Assembly (NCBI GenBank): GCA_010015655.1
Contig: ML976749.1
Coordinates: 1-64,000, forward strand
Direction: 5' to 3'
Origin: Bimuria novae-zelandiae CBS 107.79
Taxonomy: Eukaryota; Ascomycota; Dothideomycetes; Pleosporales; Didymosphaeriaceae
DNA length: 64,000 nucleotides
Under the pieces are notes generated by a model. It saw only the letters and a list, made by a program, of their open reading frames with translations. It did not search any database and had not been told where the DNA came from. Shown here one piece after another: positions 54,779 to 64,000 of the stretch (positions are counted from its first letter, which is position 1; each line of letters opens with the position of its first letter). A program made the translations under genes and the position numbers.

Positions 54779-55484
54779 ATGGGGTATCTATCCTTCCCTC
54801 ACCTTCCACATAACACTAAAGCTGACCCCTTCTAGTATCTCTCGTGACTCCCGTCACAAGCGCTCGGCGTCCGGTGCCAAGCGCGCATACTATCGCAAGA
54901 AGAGGTATGCATAACCCGATCGCTTCTAAAGTCATGTCTAACATGGCTGCAGGGCTTTCGAGAAGGGTCGCCAGCCAGCCAATACCCGTATTGGCCCCAA
55001 GCGTATCCATCTTGTCCGCACCCGCGGCGGCAACCGCAAGTTTCGTGGTCTGCGTCTCGACTCCGGCAACTTCTCGTGGGGCTCCGAGGGCGTCGCCAAG
55101 AAGACCCGTGTGATCGGTGTCGTCTACCACCCCTCCAACAACGAGCTCGTCCGTACCAACACCCTCACCAAGTCCGCTGTCGTCCAGATCGATGCTGCGC
55201 CCTTCCGACAGTGGTTCGAGGCCCACTACGGCCAGTCGCTCGGCCGTAGGCGACAGGCCAAGGCCGGCGAGAAGGAAGAGGAGAAGAAGTCCAACAGCGT
55301 GCAGAAGAAGCAGGCCGAGCGCTTCAAGGCCTCTGGCAAGGTTGAGAACGCTCTTGAGAAACAGTTCGAGGCCGGTCGTGTCTTCGCCGTTGTGTCGTCC
55401 CGCCCCGGCCAGAGCGGTCGATGCGACGGTTACATCCTCGAGGGCGAGGAGCTCGCTTTCTACCAGCGTCTCCTCAGGAAGTAG
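54779..55484 (+). CDS. RPS8: 40S ribosomal protein S8 (eS8)
   Basis: Exons 54779-54783 (only ATGGG), 54836-54904 and 54953-55484 give 201 aa, close to the 200 of yeast. The start MGISRDSRHKRSASGAKRAY is diagnostic. Later motifs are EKGRQPANTRIGPKRIH, RTRGGNRKFRGLRLDSGNFS, and the C-terminal SSRPGQSGRCDGYILEGEEL. Introns are 52 and 48 nt. A tiny first coding exon with an intron right after the start is common in fungal ribosomal protein genes. Part of the small ribosomal subunit. Confidence 0.98.
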
Positions 55485-56258
55485 AGGATTGTGTTTGGGG
55501 ATTCTTCGGTGCATCGGTCCGGTCAAAATGGTTTATTCACGTATCTGGTCTGCATAGTGCTCCCGAATGGATATGGCATGAGATGCCGCTTCTAGATACC
55601 ACGAGCTTATGAATCATGGGTTCTTCAACTTCAGTGATGGGCATATTGTTCATTCTTTCATGTACGGTGCCATCTGCGTAGCTCTCAACCCCCACACGCC
55701 ACCTCAGCACCCTTGAGTCGCGCTTCAGCCTGTGGTCATTGAACTTTAGTTTTCTGTCCTCTAATAGATACAAGAGGCGCCACGAACAGGATTCACCATA
55801 ATTGTCTCACTAGTCGCATGAACACCTTCCTTGCCAAATGTTTTAATATTGGTACTACATGCTCTATACAGCTCCTATTCAACTTCGCCGTCAGCGACGC
55901 GCAATGCGACACAGTCCGTTGAATCTTAGAGCGCAGGAAAAAATGACCATCAAACTCAGTGACACGTTGCAACGTAGACAGGAAAGTGTGTCGTGTATCT
56001 GCGCCACGGTGTGCGAAAGGAAGGAGATTTGGTGTTAAGACGGGAGACTTAAGAGGGCGATCAAAGCAGACTGTAAGGAAACAGGATAAGGGAAAAGAAA
56101 TTTACAGTAGAGCCGGGTATACAGAGCTGCAGAAGTGATGCGTGCATCCTGGGGATGTCCAGGTCACACTCGTTACACGAAGCGAGACTCAGAACACCCT
56201 CGACAAGAGCCCATGCGAAATACAACTGGGCTAGGCTGCTCCAAGAACAAGTGAAGTA
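55485..56258. other. Intergenic (convergent 3' flanks)
   Basis: Lies between the eS8 stop and the stop of the minus-strand gene ending at 56259. Nothing else recognised. Confidence 0.4.
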
Positions 56259-57697
56259 TCAGCGCCCTCTCTTTTTGAACATCTCGAAAGCCTCAGGGAG
56301 CCCACGCTTCATGGTGTACCGCCTCAGACGCTCCTCGGCAGCGCCAGTAGGATTCGCATTGCCGGGACCCAAGTCAACGTTGATGCTGTGTGTGGAGGGC
56401 TTGGAGGTGTCGGCGTAGGCCTCGCCGTCGAAGTGGACGCGGAGGTTGATCCAGACAGGGAGGGTCTTGATGTCCTTGTTGCCGGCGAAAACTTCAGTGG
56501 CTATCATGACGTGGAGACGCTTGACTGCAAGTTTCGACAAGGTTAGCCAATTGTTCAAGGGTCATGACAGCTGGTGAGAATAGACTAATCACTTACCATA
56601 CGCAACCCAGCCCTCATTCTCCTTCTTGCTGAGCACTTTGCCCGCGCCTTTTATGCAGCTCTCCGCTTCGAAGATGATGGTAAGCGTGTCGAGGCCACGA
56701 TATGCGTTTTTGAGCTCGCCGAATCCACCATTGAGCAACCACTTAAGTGGGTACAAGGCGCGAACACAGATACTCAGGCACTGCACAAGGCTCTGCCGGG
56801 GAAAGAGCTTAGTCTTGTAGTCAGGCGGCGGGCTCAACTCCAAGTTCGGACACACGACTTCGAAATCGTTGGCGCCGTACCTGCGCAAAGTCAGTAAAAA
56901 TGGAACCAGCAGCTAAGCGTGAATCCAGCATGGGAGCTCACATACAAGATTGCTTTGGTCTCACCATGAACCTCCTTCGATGCGCAAAGAATAGCCGCGT
57001 TGGTGCACGGAAACCGCGAGAAGCGGATTTTGAACCCGTTCACTGTAACTTGCGGCAGCGCGTAGGCGATGCCTGGCAGAAGCTGACGGTTTTCTGCGTA
57101 GAGAAAAGCCTTCTTTTCGCTGTGGTATGAGGTGTGGTTTTGACGGACGCAAATCAAACCAGGGACCACCAGCAAGATCTCGTATACTCTCTTGCGCACA
57201 CTCATCGGAAGCTTCATGAAGGGGAACATATTAGTGGCGATGTTCGTGGCGACATTCTCGGCGGTATCGACTAGGACATCGTCGCCTGAGCTGACTTGCT
57301 GATCGGGCTTGTCGGCGGCGATGGGAGGTTGCGAGCTCTCTGGGTCCTCTGTCGGTGACAGAGGGCTCGAGCTGCCGGGAGACTCGTCCGAAACAGATAC
57401 ATCTCTGAGATCGCTAGGATCGTCGAGCTCAGTAAACTCATCAAGGGTAGACTCGTCGTCGTCTTTGGTGCGTAGGAGTCGGCACTTGCTCTTCGTCGGG
57501 ATTCCGGGGTCCAGGGCAAACCGAACAGCCTTACTGGATGCTGCCGTAGAAGGAGGTGTAAGTAGCTGGTTAAGCGACTTGGTTCCTCGCTTTTGCGGCG
57601 TAGCAGGGTCTTTGCCCGCCGTTGACGGAGGAGTGAGCTGGCCGTGTCTGAGCTGGCTAGCTGACGGAGGCGTTTGCGGCCTGCTGGTAGGAGCCAT
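56259..57697 (-). CDS. Hypothetical fungal protein, DUF7730-like
   Basis: Exons 57697-56946, 56880-56597 and 56524-56259 give 433 aa. An in-frame Met at 57718 would add seven residues. The first ~170 residues are Thr/Pro-rich and disordered with repeated LTPPSTA motifs (possible proline-directed phosphorylation sites) and an acidic Ser-rich stretch. The folded part begins FPFMKLPMSVRKRVYEILLV, the F-box-like helix found at the start of DUF7730-type proteins, followed by FPCTNAAILCASKEVHGETK and GLDTLTIIFEAES. No catalytic motif. Function unknown; family call is by pattern. Confidence 0.75.
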
Positions 57698-58575
57698 CGT
57701 GCTCTCGAGAATGACCACAAGAAGCCGTATACGACGACATCAAGCTGGTGTAGTAGAGGTGGAGAGAAGCCGGAAACCGAAGCGGGCGCTGGCGATATAT
57801 AACGCCATGGAAAAGTGAGATGAAGCGAGGATAGTAATTTCCCGACGCCAAATTTCCTGTCACCGCGGAAACGTTGACGCTCATAATAACGAGGTGAAGC
57901 AAGACCGTTTGCTCAGTACTCGTAGTAAAAGGCATAGAAGTAGCATAGAAAATCGCCAGGGTCGGCCTATGGATCGCATCAAGTAGTTTGACCAGGGTGA
58001 AGAATTAGTGGTTCAGATTGATCGTACGCGGATACGAAGACTTTGGAGCATCAATTTCGTATATCTTCGAACAGTGCAGTAGAGAATTTGCAGGTGCAGT
58101 GTTTAGAGTTAGCTATGTGCGCTGTGCCGTTCATTTTGAGGAATGAATTCCAGACCACATGCTAGAAACATGTGACCAGGAAATCCAGGAGATTTTAAAG
58201 CAAAAAGTCAGCATTCGCCTTCATCCAATGCTATGCTCCTATTTCGATTTCTGCAGAGAAAGGCAAATGCATACATGAAAGTGTGAGTGCGACCGTATTC
58301 TAGCCATCAGAAAGCGTGGGCCAGCGAAGAAGTATGTTGTACGATGGCCTGTTTCTTGAACGAAAGTGACATCATAGCAAGTGCATATCGATGTTGTCAG
58401 GTTGTTGTCTAGGTGTTGTAATGTTGTAGTCTTGTATCTCCAAAGCTTAGACGGCGCCTTGCCCGAACCATGCTAGCGCCCTCTCGCCGAGGCCCGGAAA
58501 GAACCTACACTGGCAACTACGCACTCATCTCGAGCTCCCACCCGCATCAGCCCGCCATCTCCCCTCCTCTCCAAA
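57698..58575. other. Divergent promoter region
   Basis: About 880 bases separate the divergent starts at 57697 (minus) and 58576 (plus). No gene recognised. CT-rich tract directly before the ATP5 start. Confidence 0.4.
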
Positions 58576-59387
58576 ATGTTCTCCAGCCGGGCCCTCACCA
58601 GCGCCGCGCGTATTGCGGCTCCTCGCACCCCAATCGCCGCCCGCCTCACCGCAACCCGCGCCTACGCCCAAGCCGCTCCCCCGACCGGCGCGCAGAACAA
58701 GCCCCCCGTTGCGCTCTTTGGCATCGACGGAACCTATGCCAGCGCCCTGGTACGTCTTTCCGACGCTCAATTGGTCTTTTGCAAGCTTCAGGGGATACCG
58801 AATCAGCCTCCAGCACCCACAATGGCTCCCAGAGTTCCAAGCTAACAATTTTTGTGCTTTGCCAGTACACGGCCGCCGCGAAGACCAACGCCCTCGACTC
58901 CGCCGCCAAGTCCATCGACACGCTCGCCTCCGTCTTCAAGAAGGATGCCAACCTCACGACGGTCCTCGGCGCGCCCATGCTCTCCGTCTCAGACAAGCAA
59001 CAGATCGTTGCCGAGCTACAGAAGCACCTCGGCCAGGACAAGGACGGCATCGTGAAGAACCTGCTCGAGACGCTCGCCGCCAACAACAGACTGGGAGCTT
59101 TGGAGGGTGTCGTCGAGAAGTTCGGCCAGCTCATGAGCGCGTACCGGGGCGAGGTCGAGCTCACCGTGACGAGCGCCGCACCACTTGACAACCGCACCCT
59201 CAGCCGTCTCGAATCCGCCATCAGCAAGTCGCAATACGTGAGCCAGGGCCAGAAGCTCAAGGTCGTGCCCAAGGTCAACCCCGATATCCGTGGTGGACTC
59301 ATTGTCGAGATTGGCGACCGCACCATCGATCTTTCCGTCTCCGCCAAGTTGGCCAAGATGAACAAGCTGCTCAAGGACACTTTGTAA
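58576..59387 (+). CDS. ATP5: Mitochondrial F1Fo ATP synthase subunit 5 (OSCP)
   Basis: Exons 58576-58749 and 58866-59387 give 231 aa. N-terminal presequence MFSSRALTSAARIAAPRTPI is rich in Arg/Ser/Ala, a mitochondrial import signal ending near RAYAQAAP. The OSCP core follows (ALFGIDGTYASALYTAAAK), with MLSVSDKQQIVAEL and the conserved end NPDIRGGLIVEIGDRTIDLS. It connects the F1 head to the peripheral stalk. The 116-nt intron lies after ASAL. Confidence 0.97.
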
Positions 59388-59824
59388 ATATAATGCATGG
59401 GATCTCACGGGGACCGTGTGGCGGTGGTTTGGGCCAAGGAATGAGGATTGTGTATTCTAGCTAGACAAGGCATTGTGCGAAAAATCTGATTTACTTTGTC
59501 CACTCACCTCCAAAATTTGAACAAGTGATGGGTATGGCGCTGCATGATGCCACCAAGACAGGATCCGTGAATCGTGAACCGTGAACCGTGAACCGTGGAT
59601 AGCGAAGACCAATCCCGCTCGAAACCTGGACCTCAAAACCACAACAATCTTGCCATTTTCGCCTGTAAAAATCAACAACATCGGGTGTGTTGATATGAGA
59701 GGACCGTAGCGACGTAGTAGGTGTCGCAGATGAAGCCGATTGTACCAGCCTCTACCCAGATTCATGATTCATATACATGCTTCCAGAACGCCAGCTCATC
59801 CGTAACTCTATCCACTTGCCGAGC
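59388..59824. other. Intergenic (convergent 3' flanks)
   Basis: Holds 3' ends of ATP5 and of the minus-strand gene, plus the 7-bp tandem repeat at 59566-59597. Confidence 0.4.
59566..59597. repeat. 7-bp tandem repeat, CGTGAAC x4
   Basis: Four consecutive units (one CGTGAAT, three CGTGAAC) plus a partial fifth. Short minisatellite between genes. Confidence 0.85.
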
Positions 59825-62017
59825 CTATGCATACGGCACCGAAACCTTGCTGATGTGCAACCCACAAGTGGGACAAGCAGGATGTTCGCGGGCCTTTTCG
59901 TACGCGGCGTCTAGGGCGTCCGAATAGCAGTCGAAGCAGACAACACGTTTGCACGTCGTAAGGCGAGTGTTAACGGGAGATTTCCTGCAATATGCACAGT
60001 GCGGGTGGCCAAGTATTGATGATGAAACTTGGTCGGCAGCGATGACGCTTGTGGAATTGTGTTCAAAGCCGCTTCCCCGTTGGCCGTCTTCGGTTGACGG
60101 GGCGGGAGACTCGTTCGCTGCGCACCTTCGGTCCACAGAAAGACCTTCAGCAGACGACCACGCCAAAGTCAGGGCGTCTGGAACTGGTCTGGCGAATTCT
60201 GCTGCGTCCTTGTTGGCAGGTGGAGATTCCGGGAGGCCGAGAGAATCGAATCGGTGTCTCCTCTCTGGACCCATCCCCTGAGCGAAAGTTGGCGTGCAAT
60301 CTACGTTCGGTTCCCGCAGCGTCTTCGATCTTGCTAATTCAAAGCCGGACTCCTGTGCCAAATTCTTCGCCCACGTAGTGCCAGTTGATTGCTCGACTTC
60401 TTGCCGAAGCGACTCATTGAATGCATCCCACACACCTTTGTCTTGCGCGTTTCAGCATCGTCGGTTTCGGTTGCTAGGGCCTCTGTAACATCAGATGCAT
60501 GCGGATGTACTTCCCTCAGGAGCCCATCTTGTTGTGCGAAGGATGTAGCCGATCGGGGTCTTCTGCTCTCTGTCGGCTGAACAAATGATTTGGCCTGCGA
60601 AGTACTGTGACTTCCTCCTGTGCTATCACACAATGGAGTAATACCGTGCTCGTCCATGAACTCCATCAACTCTTCTAGGGTGCACTTTTCTTCGAATCTT
60701 CCCTTATCAACCGCTACTTCGATGGGATACATGAACTTGGTAATATCCTCCGTCTGGATTTCCTCAATAGTCTTCGTCTTGGGATCGTGATTTTTGATGT
60801 ACCAGTCTTTGGGCATATCCGCTTTGAAGAAAAAATGGTGCTCTGGGACACCATCCCATTCATTCTGTTGGTTTCGAGTTACCGTTCGTGTAGGGATGCG
60901 TCTGGTGAGACGAGTTACTCCTCCATCGTTTTTCGATCTCCTCTTCGGTCGAAGTGGTCTGCTTGCATCGCTGGACTCATCCTCAGAATCCACGATGCAA
61001 GGCAGAACACGCCTCCTCCATGTACGACGAAATTGTGTACCCGGCCTCTCAGCTTTCTCAATCCTGAAGTTTGCGTAAACCTTGCGACCCTAAATGCTGA
61101 CTTAGTCTGAACGTGGTCTGTGGTTGTTGATTTCACATACATTTGTGCAGGCATCCGATTCAACAGGGTCATCATCTCCGCTAGAGGTAATGCCAGAATA
61201 AATGTAGTCGTCATCAGAAATTTCTCCACCATCATAGTCAGCCTGCGCGGTTTTGACTCCGGTATCATTTTCGTATATAATATCCGAGTTGGTGGACCGG
61301 GTTACGTTGATCTTCCGTGTGTCCCTTGTTTGAGGGCTCAAAGGCGAAGGAAACTCGGTTTCTAACGTCTCGTATGCTTCTCGAGAGCGTCTTGAAGAGA
61401 TGGAGGATCTGGGCGAGATTGTCGACTCCCTGTGGTGAGGTCGAGTGCGCGGCTCTGCGCAGTGAGCCTGCAAATGAGAAGGCGCGACTACCTACAGAGA
61501 GAAGTGAGTCTTGATACCGAAGTTTGAATTAGCTTACCTTCGATGGGTCCTTGATACGCGCAGCATTAGGCGATGAATAAACTCTCGATCGTGCGGGACT
61601 TTCTGTATGTGACATTGGAATTTGAGAGCGTGTGGAAAACCTCGCTTGTGCGGGACTTGCTGTATACGACGTTGGGATCTGAGAGTGTGCGGTTTCATCC
61701 CCGTCGGTGTCGAGCTGCTGGATAGCGAGCACGACCTCAATCCCTTGTATCGGTCCAAGGCACTGTCCATCTCGAGCCTTCAAGATTGCGCGACGAAAGG
61801 AGTTCTGGTCGGGAACGCGTTTGACAAGGGTAAGGAGCCCCGATAAGATGTTAGCGTCTACCGTGCTGTGTGGATCTTAAGGCTTCTGAGGTCGCAAGGG
61901 CGAGGGAATAGCCTCGGACGGGGTGGTATTGAACTTGAGGCGGACCAGTTCAACGAGTTCTTTGTAGCGCTTGTCAGCCCCTACATGCCATGGCGCTCCT
62001 TCTTTGTTAAGAACCAT
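59825..62017 (-). pseudogene. Unknown gene with C-terminal RING-like Cys finger, apparently disrupted
   Basis: Starts MVLNKEGAPWHVGADKRYKE (62017). A TAA at 61879-61877 interrupts the frame between PQKP and DPHSTVDANILSGLL; CAA there would read Gln. The frame continues to 61538. Exons 61467-61141 and 61089 onward join cleanly (51-nt intron). They encode disordered Ser/Arg-rich and acidic stretches and then a conserved-looking segment (DGVPEHHFFFKADMPKDWYI, TLEELMEFMDEHG). Near 60445 the frame must shift to reach WDAFNESLRQEVE and the C-terminal finger (HCAYCRKSPVNTRLTTCKR, CFDCY, CPTCG). A short GTGTGT-donor intron (44 or 71 nt) could also restore the frame, so that site is ambiguous. Stop codon plus possible indel suggest a pseudogene or sequence error. 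Function unknown. Confidence 0.5.
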
Positions 62018-62595
62018 GATGTACGATATATGGTACGGAAGGCTTGGCCAGCTCCGCCGCTGCCGTGAAAAAGAAACGGATTAGTTTAGAACAATTGACA
62101 TACAAAACAACATTTCGTACCTACTTAAAGCTTGTATGAGCGTGCCGTGAGAATGGGCGGTAGATGTCTTGTATGGCAATCGCACTCCGCCTGTCGCACT
62201 TGATGACAAGATGGAACAGCACCTTAGTGGTTAGATATTTGAAATAGGTATAGCTCGTGTGGGTAGGGCTGTGCGTGGGTGGAACCACCCCAGGTCGCGC
62301 TTGCTTTGTTTTCGTGCAGCTCAGACGCGACTGCCCGTTTGCCGCCGTAAAGGCAAGTGTATCTCACCGACTGCCAGCTAGACAGCAGGTGCGACTAGCA
62401 GTATCATCTGATCCTGTTCTAAATGGATCTACGATCTTGCGTAATACCTTCTCTTGGGGAAATGACAATTGTAATCGTTGAGTGTATCGAATGGTCCGGT
62501 TGCTTTCTGCATACAGAAAGTTAACAATTTCTGTTCGTAATTTTGTGCGTTGCACATTTATTATCCAAAGATATAGCTGTCCGGTGGAGGTGTTG
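62018..62595. other. Intergenic
   Basis: Lies between the BTN1 stop (62596) and the start at 62017, so it holds the promoter of the downstream minus-strand gene. Nothing else recognised. Confidence 0.4.
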
Positions 62596-64000
62596 CTACA
62601 GCTTACAATAATTCCGACCGTGATCAACCTGCCATTTGCACAACCCTTTTTCAAAAGCCATGCTGATAAAACCAGCAATGCAAATCCCACCGGAGTCGCT
62701 CACACTAGTCGCGCCCAAACTAAACTCGCGATCTTCTTTGGGCACGTTGTCCGTGATCTCGGCGAATGTCGAGACATAAACGAGTCCGCCGAGCAAGCCT
62801 TCCCAGAAAATAATGATGCACACTACGTAGAAATTCGGAAGGAAGTCAAACATGGCTGTTCGTGAAGCTTAGCATGAGCTTGATCTAATGCTTGAGAGGG
62901 GAGTACCTACCGTGCAACGCGAGCAGGATCAAGTTGCCGACCTGCAAAAAGGATGGAAGGTAAAGATGGTGAATACGAATGAATGGCGTTGAGGACCGCG
63001 ATATGAAGACGCCGACTTGATAGATGGCTCCGTAAGTAGAGTAGAAAGATCGGTACTCGCCAAACGGACTAGATGCGAGAGGAAAGAGCAGCGTAGGTGC
63101 AACACCTTGGTTGATTGTATATTCTGCAATATATACTAGTAGTAGCGGAAGCATACTTGGCGTTTGGTTAGGTTGATTTGACGACTTACGCGATCGGGTG
63201 AGAGAGCAACGTACTATGGGAAGAACAGGCCTCTCGCTCGCCTGAGGTTGGCCCTGAAGCTCACAACAGCCGAAGCCAAACCTTTACTACTCTTGGTTGA
63301 TGTAAAGCTACGACCAGAGGCAGAATGCATCGAGGAGGCCAGAAGACCTTCTTGCTCAGAGTGCGGGTCTGCATCGCCGTCATCTCTGACCGTATCCTCG
63401 TCTTCGACTGGTTCATAGCCTATGTGGCCGCTTTTTGACGAAAATTGAAGAGGTCCACGAGGAAGAACGATGAAAAAGCTGAGCAACATGATTGCCGGCA
63501 GGAAGGCAAAAGCCAAGAGGGCGTTTCGAGGGCTGACATGGAAACTATTTGTGAGGACGGCATAAGCTCCGGCACCGATCAGACCGGCCCTGTATGTGAG
63601 GAGTTGCGTATTAGCGGTCAGTAGTTTGTGACTACCCGGTAACACTTACCCCCCAGTCCCGCTACCCCAGCTTGCAAGAGCAAAATGCCCATAATAGTGC
63701 GTCAAGCCCAGGAAAGTTAATTCGCCGCCTCCAGAACTCAAACTAGCCAGCATAACCCCACACATCTTGATGGTGATGGCCCTTGCGTCTTGATCTTCAG
63801 GTGTGAGCGTTATGACGAGCATACCACATGCCGACAAAGCACAGAAAATGAGGATCCTAAGACTGTAGGGGATTTTGTGAATGAAGTACGGCGCGCATAG
63901 CTTGGTTATGAACGAAGGTACCACATCTGCGAGGAGCACAAGTCCTTTTGGGACGTCAGAACCTACAAGGTCGAGTGCAGCAGAGAGAATGATGACATAA
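62596..64000 (-). CDS. BTN1: Btn1/CLN3 (battenin) vacuolar membrane protein, 5' end outside window
   Basis: Exons (minus) from beyond 64000 to 63650, then 63589-63215, 63155-62911 and 62855-62596. Motifs match CLN3 family proteins: [39 protein letters not shown] joining [49 protein letters not shown], and the C-terminal [20 protein letters not shown]. Multiple membrane segments; an acidic Ser-rich loop (about 63300-63430) is the variable central region. The apparent TAG after LFFP is removed by using the GTACGT donor at 63214. In yeast, Btn1 affects vacuolar pH and arginine transport. The N-terminus lies past the window edge. Confidence 0.93.

Noticed and set aside
54816..55526. 236-codon minus-strand frame opposite eS8
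   Set aside because: Shadow of RPS8; the sense protein is beyond doubt.
58646..59398. 250-codon minus-strand frame opposite ATP5
   Set aside because: Antisense of a highly conserved gene, no independent support.
63214..63216. TAG after LFFP in BTN1, seen first as a nonsense mutation
   Set aside because: Using the GTACGT donor at 63214 removes it and joins [10 protein letters not shown] in frame, as in the family.

Overview
The window is nuclear DNA of a filamentous ascomycete, most likely Pleosporales (Dothideomycetes). This placement is an inference. It rests on short introns with GTANGT donors and CTAAC-type branch points, on the gene set (NAC-beta, Bim1/X325-type copper protein, HbrB, eS8, ATP synthase OSCP, CLN3/Btn1), and on AT-rich transposon islands whose reading frames are full of TAG/TAA stops, the mark of RIP (CpA to TpA).

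Layout. 1-698: retroelement debris with a degraded LTR. 1091-7732: gene-rich. NAC-beta (EGD1) comes first, then three genes that read as one copper-acquisition module: a GPI-type Bim1/X325 LPMO-like protein, a CTR copper transporter, and a divergent metalloreductase with Met-rich and Cys-rich segments. 7873-8978: a broken NmrA-like gene. 9008-14663: a TE block, with one pogo/Fot1-like element inserted into another, followed by a Tc1/mariner element that contains a 760-base assembly gap. 15207-22986: a broken DUF5519-like gene, an intact MFS transporter, a broken SAM methyltransferase, and an HbrB/TORC2-type gene. 22987-26585: mostly non-coding, with a 46-codon membrane-peptide ORF and a decayed relative.

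26586-49405 is a nested TE island of about 23 kb. It holds two copies, in opposite orientation, of a Tc1-like element that carries a second convergent gene; a MITE; four pogo-like elements; a solo LTR with a 5-bp target duplication; and a complete Ty3/gypsy chromovirus (448-bp LTRs, 5-bp duplication) inserted in the fourth pogo. Nearly all sense ORFs are destroyed. An antisense ORF inside the gypsy element is intact and encodes a perfect Zn(II)2Cys6 signature.

51008-64000 is again gene-rich: tyrosinase, a convergent secreted EGF-plus-propeller-like protein, ribosomal protein eS8, a DUF7730-like protein, ATP synthase OSCP, a probably broken gene with a C-terminal Cys-rich finger, and the 3' part of BTN1/CLN3, which runs off the window.

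Exon structures were worked out by hand from splice signals and reading frame. Every complete spliced CDS reported sums to a multiple of three. The standout points are the apparent single-nucleotide exon of EGD1, the copper gene cluster with a tandem TTGCTC-type promoter motif, the antisense zinc-cluster ORF of the gypsy element, and the two-gene Tc1-like element.
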